Assembly: GCA_002298965.1 (NCBI GenBank)
Contig: DBMN01000250.1
Coordinates: 755 to 41,530, forward strand
From: Rhizobiales bacterium UBA697
GTDB taxonomy: Bacteria; Pseudomonadota; Alphaproteobacteria; Rhizobiales; Ancalomicrobiaceae
Direction of reading: 5' to 3'
Length of the DNA stretch: 40,776 nucleotides
Shown here: positions 1-6,982 of the stretch, in pieces
Layout: each line of letters starts with the position of its first letter
Position numbering within the stretch: the stretch's first letter is position 1
Notes under the pieces: model-generated
The model's database searches: none
What the model saw: the letters and a program-made list of their open reading frames with translations, nothing else
What the model was told of the DNA's origin: nothing
Position numbers and translations under genes: made by a program

Positions 1-249
1 CAGCTCTCCGGCGGCCAGCGTCAGCGCGTGGCCATCGCCCGGGCGCTCGTCAATGACCCGACCATCATCATGGCCGACGAACCGACCGGCAACCTCGATC
101 CGAAGACGGCGCACTACGTCTTCGACGCGCTGCAGGCGCTGGTGCGGTCCTCGGGTCTGGCGGCGCTGATCGCCACCCACAACATGGACATCGCCGACCG
201 CATGGATCGGCGCATCACCCTCGCCGAAGGCAAGGTCGAGGAACTGTGA
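1..249 (+). CDS. lolD: ABC transporter ATP-binding protein, LolD-like (3' part)
   Basis: Only the last 82 residues lie in the window; the reading frame is open from base 1. The visible part holds the ABC signature LSGGQ at its very start, a Walker B stretch ending MADEPTGNLD, and an H-loop IATHN, followed by a short tail. The ADEPTGNLD form and the tail ATHNMDIADRMDR are typical of the LolD/MacB branch, which powers release of lipoproteins from the inner membrane with the permease LolCE. The Walker A half and the permease would lie upstream, outside the window. Assignment to LolD rather than to another MacB-type exporter rests on the tail only. It ends 31 bp before the convergent MarR-GNAT gene. 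Confidence 0.7.
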   Translation, partial: QLSGGQRQRVAIARALVNDPTIIMADEPTGNLDPKTAHYVFDALQALVRSSGLAALIATHNMDIADRMDRRITLAEGKVEEL

Positions 250-280
250 GCGGGCGGCGGGGCACCCCGTCGCGGCCGGT

Positions 281-1222
281 TCACAGATCGAGATCCCAGG
301 TCTCTCCCACCATCGGCGTGCCGAACATCGTGTGCGGCTCGGCCGCGACGCATCGGAAACCGGCGCGTTCGTAGAGACGGCGGGCGTCGACCAGAATGTC
401 GTTGGTCCACAGCGTCAGCCGACGGTGCCCGGTCGCCCGGGCGAAGTCGATCGCCGCCTCGACCAGCCGCCGCCCGATGCCCCGCCCGCGCATCTCGGCC
501 TCGACGTGCAGCAGCCGCAGCTTGGCGACACCCTCGTCGGCATGGGTGACGAAGACCGCACCGACCATCCGCCCGTCGACCTCGGCGACGAAACAGGCCT
601 CGAGGCCCGGATGGGGATCGGCGAGGAAGCGGGCGCCGATCTCCATGATCAGGCCCTCGAAGCCGCGGCCGAAACCGTGGTCGGCGGCATAGTAGGCCGC
701 CTGGCGTGCGACGGTCTGCGACACGTCGCCGGCGCGATGCGGCCGGATCAGCAGGGGGCGCGTGGTGTCGCTCGGATCGAGCAGCCGCTCGACGTCGGCC
801 ATCGCCCCGACGAGCCGATCGATCGCGTCGCGACCGAGGCCGGCGATGTCGGCGCCGACCCGCCGGCGTTGTTCGGCCTCGAGCGGCGCCAGTTCGGCCC
901 GCCCGCGTTCCGTCAGGGTGACGACCCGCCGCCGTCCGTCGCGGGCGTCGGCGCCGCTCTCGACGAGACCGGCGGCGGCGAGGCGCTTCAGCGTCCGGCT
1001 GAGCTGGCCGGGATCGAGCCCGAGATCGCGCACCAATTCCGCCGCGGCGGCGCCGTCGCGGCGGGCGAGTTCCCACAGGATGCGGACCTCGCCGAGCGTC
1101 CAGGGACTGGCGAGGAAACCGCGGTCGAGCAGCTCGAGCCGCCGCGTGTAGAAGCGGTTGAACGACCGGATCCGGTCGACGGCCACGTCCGTGTCCCGGT
1201 CCGGCTCGACGCGATGCTGCAT
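281..1222 (-). CDS. MarR-GNAT fusion: transcriptional regulator with N-acetyltransferase domain
   Basis: A 313-residue protein. Residues about 15-150 form a MarR-type winged helix with a recognition region around LGLDPGQLSRTLKRL. Residues about 157-313 form a GNAT acetyltransferase, with the acetyl-CoA loop seen as RGRGIGRRLVEAA (R-x-x-G-x-G). This two-domain layout is a known family in proteobacteria; the acetyl acceptor is not known from the sequence. The ATG at 1222 is preceded by GAGGAGG at a normal distance. A 29-bp palindrome with promoter-like boxes lies just upstream, so autoregulation is likely. The glyoxalase-like gene upstream is on the same strand but 63 bp away. Confidence 0.88.
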   Translation of the reverse strand: MQHRVEPDRDTDVAVDRIRSFNRFYTRRLELLDRGFLASPWTLGEVRILWELARRDGAAAAELVRDLGLDPGQLSRTLKRLAAAGLVESGADARDGRRRVVTLTERGRAELAPLEAEQRRRVGADIAGLGRDAIDRLVGAMADVERLLDPSDTTRPLLIRPHRAGDVSQTVARQAAYYAADHGFGRGFEGLIMEIGARFLADPHPGLEACFVAEVDGRMVGAVFVTHADEGVAKLRLLHVEAEMRGRGIGRRLVEAAIDFARATGHRRLTLWTNDILVDARRLYERAGFRCVAAEPHTMFGTPMVGETWDLDL

Positions 1223-1236
1223 GACGACCTCCTCGG

Positions 1237-1278
1237 CGATATGGTTGATATAGTCAACGATATCGTTGCGAAGGTCAA
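1237..1278 (-). promoter_or_regulatory. Promoter and 29-bp palindromic operator of the MarR-GNAT gene
   Basis: Bases 1237-1265 form a near-perfect dyad: arm CGATATgGTTGA (1237-1248), centre TATAG (1249-1253), arm TCAACgATATCG (1254-1265), with a single mismatched pair (1243/1259). On the minus strand TTGACC (1273-1278) could be a -35 box and ACTATA (1249-1254) a -10 box, 18 bp apart, so the dyad covers the spacer and the -10 box. It ends 14 bp before the start codon. MarR dimers usually bind such dyads to repress their own promoter; that this protein does so is inferred. Confidence 0.72.
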
Positions 1279-1285
1279 TCGAGGA

Positions 1286-1744
1286 TCACCACACCCCGGT
1301 GTTCGGCATCGACGCCCACGGCTCGGCCGGGGCGAGGCGTTCGCCCTTCTGCAGGAACTCCACCGAGATCAGGTCGGGCGAGCGCACGAAGGCCATGTTG
1401 CCGTCGCGCGGCGGCCGGTTGATGGTCACGCCGCCCGCCATCAGTCGGGCACAAGTGGCGTATATGTCGTCCACCTCGAAGGCGACGTGGCCGAAGTTGC
1501 GGGCGGTTCCGTAATCCTCGTCGTCCCAGTTCCAGGTGAGTTCGAGCGTCGGCGCCTCGCGGCGACCGCCCGCGACGTCGGCACCGATCGCGTCCATGTC
1601 GCGGGGCGCGGCGAGGTAGACCAGCGTGAAGCGGCCCTGCGGATAGTCGTCGCGGCGGACCACCTCGAGGCCGACGAGATCGCGCCAGAAGCGCAGGCTC
1701 TCGTCGAGATTGCGGACACGGACCATGGTGTGCAGATATCGCAT
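1286..1744 (-). CDS. VOC-family lactoylglutathione lyase-like protein (glyoxalase I)
   Basis: 152 residues, one vicinal-oxygen-chelate protein of two beta-alpha-beta-beta-beta halves. The start MRYLHTMVRV and the phrases LRFW, GHVAFEVDD and ISVEF match GloA. The four metal ligands of GloA (His, Glu, His, Glu) have likely equivalents in H5, E68, H86 and E129. GloA turns the methylglyoxal-glutathione hemithioacetal into S-lactoylglutathione. The start at 1744 has GAGG upstream; a longer open frame running further upstream is antisense to the sirtuin gene and is ignored. It is divergent from the sirtuin gene with only 33 bp between the two start codons. E. coli GloA is 135 residues; this one has a short C-terminal tail. 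Confidence 0.8.
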   Translation of the reverse strand: MRYLHTMVRVRNLDESLRFWRDLVGLEVVRRDDYPQGRFTLVYLAAPRDMDAIGADVAGGRREAPTLELTWNWDDEDYGTARNFGHVAFEVDDIYATCARLMAGGVTINRPPRDGNMAFVRSPDLISVEFLQKGERLAPAEPWASMPNTGVW

Positions 1745-1777
1745 CGGGGACCTCGTGAAGGGTCGGGAGAGAGTGAA

Positions 1778-2539
1778 ATGACGAGGATCGTCGAGGACGA
1801 TCTGGAGGGCGCCGCCCTCCTCGCCGAACTGGTGGAAGCCGCCGACACCGTGGTGGTCTTCACCGGCGCCGGCATCTCGACCGAATCGGGCATTCCCGAC
1901 TTTCGCGGGCCGAACGGTCTGTGGAAGAAGATCGAGCCGATCTGGTTCGACGATTTCGTCTCCTCGGAAACGGCGCGCCTGAAGGACTGGCGTCGGCGCT
2001 TCGCCTTTCGCGACCAGATCGCGACCGTCGAGCCCAACGTCGCCCATCGGGCGATCGCGCGGCTGGTGGCGTCCGGCAAGGTCAATGTCGTCGTGACGCA
2101 GAACATCGACGGCCTCCACGCCCGTGCCGGCGTGCCCGAAGATAGACTGATCGAGATCCACGGCAACGCCACCTTCGCGACATGTCTGGATTGCGGCAAA
2201 CGCCACGAGCTCGACGCCGCCGAGGCGACGATCGCGGCGACCGGCGCGAGCCCGCGCTGCGACTGCGGCGGTCTGGTCAAGGCCGCCGTGGTCTCCTTCG
2301 GCCAGGCCATGCCGACCCGCGAGATGGAGCGCGCCGAGGAGGCGATCCACGAGGCCGATCTCTTCCTGGCGATCGGCTCGTCGCTCACCGTCCAGCCGGC
2401 GGCGACCCTGCCGCTGATCGCCAAGTATCACGGTGCCCGGCTGGTCATCGTCAACGGCGAGGCGACGCCGCTCGACAACGTCGCATATGCGGTGCTCCGG
2501 GGCTCGATCGGCACGGTGTTTTCGCGTCTCGGCGGCTGA
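1778..2539 (+). CDS. Sir2-family NAD-dependent protein deacylase
   Basis: 253 residues. The NAD-binding loop TGAGISTESGIPDFR (29-43), TQNIDGLH (107-114), the catalytic histidine in EIHG (H128) and a zinc site C136-x2-C139 ... C161-x-C163 are all present, as is GSSLTVQPA near the C terminus. It removes acyl groups from lysine using NAD, giving nicotinamide and O-acyl-ADP-ribose. The Tyr-x-x-Arg pair of CobB/SIRT5 desuccinylases is not evident (KDWRRRF stands in that region), so deacetylase activity is the simpler guess. ATG 1778 is chosen because GGGAGAGAG precedes it and homology starts here; the frame is open further upstream but is antisense there. It is divergent from the glyoxalase-like gene. 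Confidence 0.88.
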   Translation: MTRIVEDDLEGAALLAELVEAADTVVVFTGAGISTESGIPDFRGPNGLWKKIEPIWFDDFVSSETARLKDWRRRFAFRDQIATVEPNVAHRAIARLVASGKVNVVVTQNIDGLHARAGVPEDRLIEIHGNATFATCLDCGKRHELDAAEATIAATGASPRCDCGGLVKAAVVSFGQAMPTREMERAEEAIHEADLFLAIGSSLTVQPAATLPLIAKYHGARLVIVNGEATPLDNVAYAVLRGSIGTVFSRLGG

Positions 2540-2735
2540 ACGGCCCACAGATCCGTGTACGACGGCGGAAAGCCGGTGGCCGCGCCGACGGCCGATGGTA
2601 TCCTCTGCGTCAGAGGGATTCGAGGAAGCGATTCGAACGCATTCGGGCAGCGTTCGCGCGCATCGATGAGGTCCCCCCGTTAAGTCGTGTGAGCCTCGCC
2701 CGGGCGGTCGGAGCGAGTGCCAGGGAGTGAGACCG

Positions 2736-3368
2736 ATGGGAGCCAAGACCGAATTCGACGCCCGTCTCGAAAACGATCTCCATCTCGAGGTCGGGTCTCA
2801 CGTCGACAGCGGCACGCGTCTCGAACACGGCGCCGCCGACGAGGGCGCGGTCGACGTCATCGAGGTGGTCGGCACCATCAAGTGGTTCGACATCGCCAAG
2901 GGCTACGGCTTCATCGTCCCCGAGAACGGCCTGCCGGACATCCTGCTGCACGTCACCTGCCTGCGCCGCGACGGCTACCAGACCGCCTACGAGGGCGCCC
3001 GCGTCGTCTGCGAGGTGCTGAACCGTCCTCGCGGTCTGCAGGCCCTGCGCATCAAGCACATGGACGAATCCACGGCGATCCACCCGGCCCAGATGCCGCC
3101 GCCGCGCACCCACGTCCAGATCGTCCCGACCTCGCCGCTGGAGAAGGCGGTCGTGAAGTGGTTCAACCGCGTCAAGGGCTTCGGCTTCGTGACGCGCGGC
3201 GACGGCACGCCCGACATCTTCGTCCACATGGAAGTGCTGCGCCGCTACGGCCTCGCCGAGCTGCGTCCGGGCCAGGAGGTCTGGGTGCGCTGGGGCGACG
3301 GCCCCAAGGGCCTGATGGCCGCCGAGGTCCGTCCCGACGGCATCGCCGGCGCCCCCGCGTCGCACTGA
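2736..3368 (+). CDS. Protein with two cold-shock domains
   Basis: 210 residues with two CspA-like OB folds. Domain 1 (about 44-106) has TIKWF, RNP1-like KGYGFI and RNP2-like DILLHV. Domain 2 (about 137-200) has VVKWF, KGFGFV and DIFVHM. CspA-type proteins are usually about 70 residues with one domain; the tandem form of about 190-210 residues is common in Hyphomicrobiales. It should bind single-stranded RNA or DNA as a chaperone. Residues 1-40 are acidic and without a recognisable fold. ATG 2736 is preferred over GTG 2727 because AGGGAG (2722-2727) sits 8 bp before the ATG but abuts the GTG. The DUF192 gene follows closely. Confidence 0.9.
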   Translation: MGAKTEFDARLENDLHLEVGSHVDSGTRLEHGAADEGAVDVIEVVGTIKWFDIAKGYGFIVPENGLPDILLHVTCLRRDGYQTAYEGARVVCEVLNRPRGLQALRIKHMDESTAIHPAQMPPPRTHVQIVPTSPLEKAVVKWFNRVKGFGFVTRGDGTPDIFVHMEVLRRYGLAELRPGQEVWVRWGDGPKGLMAAEVRPDGIAGAPASH

Positions 3369-3411
3369 GCCGGGGATGCGACCGCATTCCTCCTGTCGGG
3401 AGCCGCGCGTC

Positions 3412-3963
3412 TTGCCGTTCGTCCGCGATCTTCTCCGCCCGTCGTTCGCCGGCATCCGCGCGCCGCGACGCGGCGCCTTCGCCTCGACCGCGGCGGCGCT
3501 GCTGCTCGCCTTCGTCTGCCTCGTCGCCGTGGCCTGGCCGGCGCGCGCGCTGGCGCCGATCCCGCCCGAGAACGAGCTCTTCGTCGTCGCCGCCGGTGCC
3601 GGCGGCGTCCGGACCGAGACGAAGTTCGAGGTCGAGGTGGTCGACACCGACGAGACCCGCTCCAAGGGGCTGATGTTCCGCAAGTCGATGCCCGACGACC
3701 ACGGCATGCTCTTCGACTTCCGCCGCGAGGAGCCGGTGTACTTCTGGATGAAGAACACCTACATCCCGCTCGACATGATCTTCATCGCCGCCGACGGCCG
3801 CATCGTCTCGATCGCGCACGACACGACACCGCTGTCGGAGGCGACGGTCTCCTCGCGCGGCGTGGTGCGTTACGTGCTCGAGGTCAATGCCGGGACGGCG
3901 CGGCGGCTGCACCTTTCGGCGGGCGACACGGTCCGCCACGCGCGGATCATGCGCGGTCGATGA
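3412..3963 (+). CDS. DUF192 family protein, secreted or membrane-anchored
   Basis: 183 residues from TTG 3412, which has GGGAG 9 bp upstream; an in-frame ATG at 3376 would add 12 residues. The N terminus is basic, followed by a hydrophobic segment (about 24-42) ending in PARALA, which reads as a signal peptide. The DUF192 core is clear: SKGLMFRKSMP (85-94), GMLFDF (98-103), FWMKNTYIPLDMIFI (111-125), and a C-terminal part ending VLEVNAGTARR. The family has no firm biochemical role. It lies just downstream of the cold-shock gene, in the same direction, and probably shares its transcript. It ends about 120 bp before tRNA-Pro. Confidence 0.85.
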   Translation: MPFVRDLLRPSFAGIRAPRRGAFASTAAALLLAFVCLVAVAWPARALAPIPPENELFVVAAGAGGVRTETKFEVEVVDTDETRSKGLMFRKSMPDDHGMLFDFRREEPVYFWMKNTYIPLDMIFIAADGRIVSIAHDTTPLSEATVSSRGVVRYVLEVNAGTARRLHLSAGDTVRHARIMRGR

Positions 3964-4085
3964 GCGTCGTATCCGCGAGACGCTTGCCCGCCTTCGCCGG
4001 GGCGTGTATTGCGGACGCGAGAGCGAAGTTCGGCGCCGCGAGGCGTCGGCGGAGCGGTTTCGCGGCGACGCGCGACCGGCGGATA

Positions 4086-4162
4086 CGGGGTATAGCGCAG
4101 CCTGGTAGCGCGGAAGTTTTGGGTACTTCAGGTCGTCAGTTCGAATCTGACTACCCCGACCA
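4086..4162 (+). tRNA. tRNA-Pro (anticodon TGG)
   Basis: 77 bases including an encoded CCA. The acceptor stem pairs CGGGGTA with TACCCCG; the D stem GCGC/GCGC encloses AGCCTGGTA; the anticodon stem GAAGT/ACTTC encloses the loop TTTGGGT, giving anticodon TGG with G37; the T stem GTCAG/CTGAC encloses TTCGAAT. The unusual C1-G72 pair and discriminator A are the usual marks of bacterial tRNA-Pro. It would read CCA, CCG and probably other CCN codons. Confidence 0.95.
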
Positions 4163-4252
4163 CCGGCTCCCGGTCGCGCGATCGGCGAGCCGCGACAGGC
4201 GATCGGACGGCTCGGCCGTCGGGAAACGAAGAGACTGAGGAGAGTGGACGAC

Positions 4253-4558
4253 ATGGTGGCGCGCATCTCTCGACCGGCGAAGACGGCCATGCAGTCCGGT
4301 CAGGCCAAGACCAGGCGTTGGATGCTCGACTGGGAGCCGGAGACGGCCAAGTCGGCCGACCCGCTGATGGGCTGGACCTCGAGCTCGGACATGAAGGGTC
4401 AGATCCGTCTGTTCTTCGCCACGAAGGAAGAGGCGATCGCCTATGCCGAGCGCAAGGGCCTCGAGTATCGGGTGATCGAGCCGCAGGAGCGGGCCCCCAA
4501 GACCGTCTCCTACTCGGACAACTTCAAATACGGCCGCATCGGCACCTGGACGCACTGA
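4253..4558 (+). CDS. NADH dehydrogenase (complex I) accessory subunit, NDUFS4-like
   Basis: 101 residues matching the ETC complex I subunit conserved region (the mitochondrial 18-kDa NDUFS4 family). Recognisable parts are WMLDWEPE, DPLMGWTSSSDMKGQIRL, the stretch FATKEEAIAYAERKG and the C-terminal KYGRIGTWTH. Such subunits are found in alphaproteobacteria and mitochondria but not in E. coli; they sit on the peripheral arm of NADH:ubiquinone oxidoreductase. ATG 4253 is chosen because AGGAG (4238-4242) lies 10 bp upstream; GTG 4244 would be too close to it. The gene stands alone between two tRNA genes, away from any nuo operon. A strong hairpin follows. Confidence 0.92.
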   Translation: MVARISRPAKTAMQSGQAKTRRWMLDWEPETAKSADPLMGWTSSSDMKGQIRLFFATKEEAIAYAERKGLEYRVIEPQERAPKTVSYSDNFKYGRIGTWTH

Positions 4559-4578
4559 GCGCCGGTCGGCCGGCGCCG

Positions 4579-4616
4579 ACGTCGACGGGGATCGCCTCCC
4601 GCGATCCCGTCGACGT
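4579..4616 (+). terminator. Hairpin after the complex I subunit gene
   Basis: The arms ACGTCGACGGGGATCGC (4579-4595) and GCGATCCCGTCGACGT (4601-4616) pair over 16 bp with one bulged G, around the loop CTCCC. No T-run follows, so it is either a weak intrinsic terminator or a 3'-end stabilising structure. It separates the gene from tRNA-Arg at 4659. Confidence 0.6.
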
Positions 4617-4658
4617 GCGAAGCGTGCCGAGATCATAGGCGGCCCAGCCCGCCATCGC

Positions 4659-4734
4659 GGCCCCGTAGCTCAGGGGATAGAGCGACAGCCTTCTAAGCTG
4701 TTGGTCGCAGGTTCGATTCCTGCCGGGGTCGCCA
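4659..4734 (+). tRNA. tRNA-Arg (anticodon TCT)
   Basis: 76 bases with encoded CCA. Acceptor GGCCCCG pairs with CGGGGTC (one G-T pair); D stem GCTC/GAGC; anticodon stem ACAGC/GCTGT with loop CTTCTAA, giving TCT; T stem GCAGG/CCTGC with loop TTCGATT. It reads AGA and, by wobble, AGG, both rare codons in this GC-rich genome. The toxin-antitoxin pair begins 88 bp downstream. Confidence 0.95.
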
Positions 4735-4771
4735 CATTCCCGCGAGATCGCCGAGGTTTCGCGCCTTCGCG

Positions 4772-4810
4772 TATCGCGAAGATTCCGATATCGCATAATT
4801 TGCAAAATGC
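4772..4810 (+). promoter_or_regulatory. AT-rich regulatory region of the toxin-antitoxin pair
   Basis: This short AT-rich patch is unlike its surroundings. It holds a direct repeat TATCGC (4772-4777 and 4788-4793), the palindrome TTTGCAAA (4799-4806) and outer half-sites GCAT/ATGC (4793-4796, 4807-4810). Such small repeats are typical of operators bound by antitoxins. No convincing -35/-10 pair can be fixed by eye. Confidence 0.3.
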
Positions 4811-4822
4811 TATAGTGTGATC

Positions 4823-5077
4823 ATGAAGCGGATCACCTACAGCAAGGATGCGTTGCGCACGCTCCGGCGGATGCCGGCCAACGTTTCCGCGCTCGTCCGC
4901 GCCAAGATCGAGCAATATGCCGCCGATCCGGCGTCGCTCGCCGCCAACGTGAAGGCGTTGAAGGGCGAGCCGGGTGTGTTCCGCCTGCGCGTCGGCGACT
5001 GGCGCGTGCTCTTCGGCGAAGACGGCGAAGTCGTCGCCATCGTGAGGATCGCTCCGCGAGGGGCCGCGTACGAATGA
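4823..5077 (+). CDS. RelE/ParE-family toxin
   Basis: 84 residues with the compact RelE fold pattern: an N-terminal strand (KRITYS), two helices (LRTLRRMP and VRAKIEQYA), then FRLRVGDWRVLFG and a last strand VVAIVRIAPRG. The phrase RLRVGDWRVLF is the hallmark of RelE-type toxins; RelE members cut mRNA on the ribosome, while ParE members poison gyrase, and the sequence does not separate them. ATG 4823 is preferred; GTG 4817 is two codons upstream. The antitoxin gene follows after 10 bp in toxin-first order, as in higBA-like pairs. The region just before it is notably AT-rich. Confidence 0.85.
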   Translation: MKRITYSKDALRTLRRMPANVSALVRAKIEQYAADPASLAANVKALKGEPGVFRLRVGDWRVLFGEDGEVVAIVRIAPRGAAYE

Positions 5078-5087
5078 GGATCGATCG

Positions 5088-5471
5088 ATGAACGCCCAGA
5101 TCATCGTCACGCCCTCGGGCGAACGGCTCGCGGTTCTGGCGGAGGCCGACTATCTCGCGCTGCTGGAGGCAGCCGAGGATGCCGCCGATCGCGATGCGCT
5201 GCGCCGCTTCCGCGCCGCGCGCGAGGCCGGCGAGGAGGAGTTGCTGCCCTCCGAACTGGTCGACCGTATCCTCGCCGGTGAATCGCCCGTCCGCGTCTGG
5301 CGCGAGCACCGCGGGCTGACGGCCCAGGCGCTCGCCGAGGCCGGCGGCATCGCCCAGTCCTATCTCTCGCAGATCGAGACGGGCAAACGCTCCGGCACGC
5401 TGGAGACGATGGCGAAGCTCGCCGGTGCTCTCGGCGTCCTCGTCGACGACCTGCTGCCGACCGGCGCCTGA
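5088..5471 (+). CDS. XRE-family antitoxin
   Basis: 127 residues. The C-terminal half (about 74-123) is a Cro/C1-type helix-turn-helix: WREHRGLTAQALAEAGGIAQ, then YLSQIETGKR and LAGALGVLVDDL. The N-terminal half (MNAQIIVTPSGERLAVL, ADYLALLEAAED) is the acidic or helical part that usually holds the toxin. It should neutralise the RelE-like toxin encoded 10 bp upstream and repress the shared promoter. The ATG at 5088 is close behind a weak GAGGATCG. Toxin-first order with an XRE antitoxin is the higBA arrangement. The following MFS gene starts 158 bp later and is probably separate. Confidence 0.85.
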   Translation: MNAQIIVTPSGERLAVLAEADYLALLEAAEDAADRDALRRFRAAREAGEEELLPSELVDRILAGESPVRVWREHRGLTAQALAEAGGIAQSYLSQIETGKRSGTLETMAKLAGALGVLVDDLLPTGA

Positions 5472-5629
5472 CGACCCCATCGCCCGCGCCGACACGTTCG
5501 CGTGAGCGCGACGCCGCGCGGCCTTGCCGGGCCGTCGGCGATCGGCTATCGAGCGCGCCCCGCATGCCGCACCGATCCGCGCGATCGCGGCATCACCGTC
5601 GCGCCGAGACGCGCGAGACGAGACCGCCG

Positions 5630-6892
5630 ATGTCCGAGCCGACCGCCACCCCGACCGAACCCGTCCCCGCGCTCGAGCCGGCCGCCGCCAAGCGTGCGAC
5701 CGCCTTCGCGCTCGCCGTGGTCTTCCTCGACTGCGTCGGCTTCGGCCTCGTGCTGCCGGTGCTGCCGCCGCTGATCGAGGAGGTCGGCGGCATCGGTCTC
5801 GACGACGCCGCGCGCGTCGGCGGCTGGATGTTCGCGCTGTTCAGCCTGGCGCAGTTCGTCTGCGCGCCGCTGGTCGGCGGGCTCTCCGACCGCTTCGGTC
5901 GCCGGCCGCTGCTGCTGCTCGCCGTCGCCGGCCTCGCGGTCGACTACGTCGTCCACGCGCTCGCCCCGTCGATCGGCTGGCTCTATGTCGGTCGCCTCTT
6001 CGCCGGCGTCTGCGGCTCGTCCTGGGTCATCGCCAATGCCTGCCTCGCCGACGCCAGCCGGCCGGAGGACCGCGCCCGCGCCTTCGGACTGATGTCGGCC
6101 GCCTTCGGCCTCGGCTTCGTCCTCGGCCCGGCGATCGGCGGTCTGCTCGGCGCCTTCGGCACGCGCGTGCCCTTCTGGTGCGCGGCGGCGCTGGCGGCGG
6201 CGAACTTCGTCTTCGGACTGATCGCGCTGCCCGAGACGCTGCCGGCCGACCGTCGCCGCACCTTCCGTTGGCGCGAGGCGAACCCCTTCGGCGCCTTCGT
6301 CGTCTTCCGCGCCCACGGCAGCGTGCTGCCGCTCGCCGGCGTGCTGACGCTCTACTTCTTCGCCACCTCGGTCTATGTCGCGATCTGGTCGTTCTGGGGC
6401 GTCGCCAAATACGGCTGGTCGGCATCGACGACCGGGATCACGCTGGCCGTCTCCGGCGCCGCCATGGCGCTGATGCAGGGGGTGGCCACCGGCCCCGCCG
6501 TCGCCCGCTTCGGCGAACGGCCGCTGGCGCTCGCCGGCCTCGCGGTCGGGGCGGCGTCGTGCTTCGCCTACGGACTGGCGCCGACCACGGCGATCGTCCT
6601 GCCGATCCTCGTCGTCCATGCGGTCGAGGGCTTCGTCCATCCGATGCTGAGCGCGATGATGTCGCGCGCCGTGCCGGAGGACGCGCAGGGCGCGCTGCAG
6701 GGCGGTCTGTCGGCGGGCATGAACCTCGCCATGCTCGCCGGCACCATCGCCTTCACCCAGGTCTTCGGCTTCTTCCTCGCGCCGCAGGCGCCGATCGTCA
6801 GCCCCGACGTCGCCTTCCACGTCGCCGGCGTCCTGATGGTGCTGGCGGTCGTGCTGCTCGCCGTCGTCACCCGTCCGGCGCGGGCCGGCTGA
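5630..6892 (+). CDS. MFS transporter, TetA/TCR-like drug:H+ antiporter
   Basis: 420 residues with 12 predicted membrane segments. Helix 1 reads ALAVVFLDCVGFGLVLPVLPPL, and loop 2-3 has GGLSDRFGRRPLLL, the MFS motif A; FGLMSAAFGLGFVLGPAIGG is motif C of the 12-segment (DHA1) exporters. These are the marks of TetA-like efflux proteins. Substrate cannot be told; many chromosomal members do not give tetracycline resistance. ATG 5630 is preferred over the open frame upstream (5564) because the added part is basic and unlike the family. No TetR-type regulator adjoins it. A strong bidirectional terminator separates it from pstB. Confidence 0.85.
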   Translation: MSEPTATPTEPVPALEPAAAKRATAFALAVVFLDCVGFGLVLPVLPPLIEEVGGIGLDDAARVGGWMFALFSLAQFVCAPLVGGLSDRFGRRPLLLLAVAGLAVDYVVHALAPSIGWLYVGRLFAGVCGSSWVIANACLADASRPEDRARAFGLMSAAFGLGFVLGPAIGGLLGAFGTRVPFWCAAALAAANFVFGLIALPETLPADRRRTFRWREANPFGAFVVFRAHGSVLPLAGVLTLYFFATSVYVAIWSFWGVAKYGWSASTTGITLAVSGAAMALMQGVATGPAVARFGERPLALAGLAVGAASCFAYGLAPTTAIVLPILVVHAVEGFVHPMLSAMMSRAVPEDAQGALQGGLSAGMNLAMLAGTIAFTQVFGFFLAPQAPIVSPDVAFHVAGVLMVLAVVLLAVVTRPARAG

Positions 6893-6923
6893 GCCTCCGC
6901 CGCGCGAGCGGGCGGAAAACGGA

Positions 6924-6958
6924 AAGACCCCCGCGAGCCTCGGCCCGGCGGGGGTCTT
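6924..6958. terminator. Bidirectional intrinsic terminator between the MFS gene and pstB
   Basis: A perfect 11-bp stem, AAGACCCCCGC (6924-6934) with GCGGGGGTCTT (6948-6958), around a 13-base loop. It lies between convergent genes and can serve both, the A and T ends giving a short U-rich end in each direction. Confidence 0.85.
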
Positions 6959-6982
6959 CGTGTGCGCGATCGCGGACGATCC

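Noticed and set aside
332..1777. Apparent N-terminal extension of the sirtuin frame through the MarR-GNAT and VOC genes
   Set aside because: The added part is antisense to two well-supported genes; a strong ribosome binding site and the family start are at 1778.
2540..2735. Possible small RNA or gene between the sirtuin and cold-shock genes
   Set aside because: No hairpin-plus-T-run, promoter pair or coding frame could be supported; it is probably leader sequence of the cold-shock mRNA.
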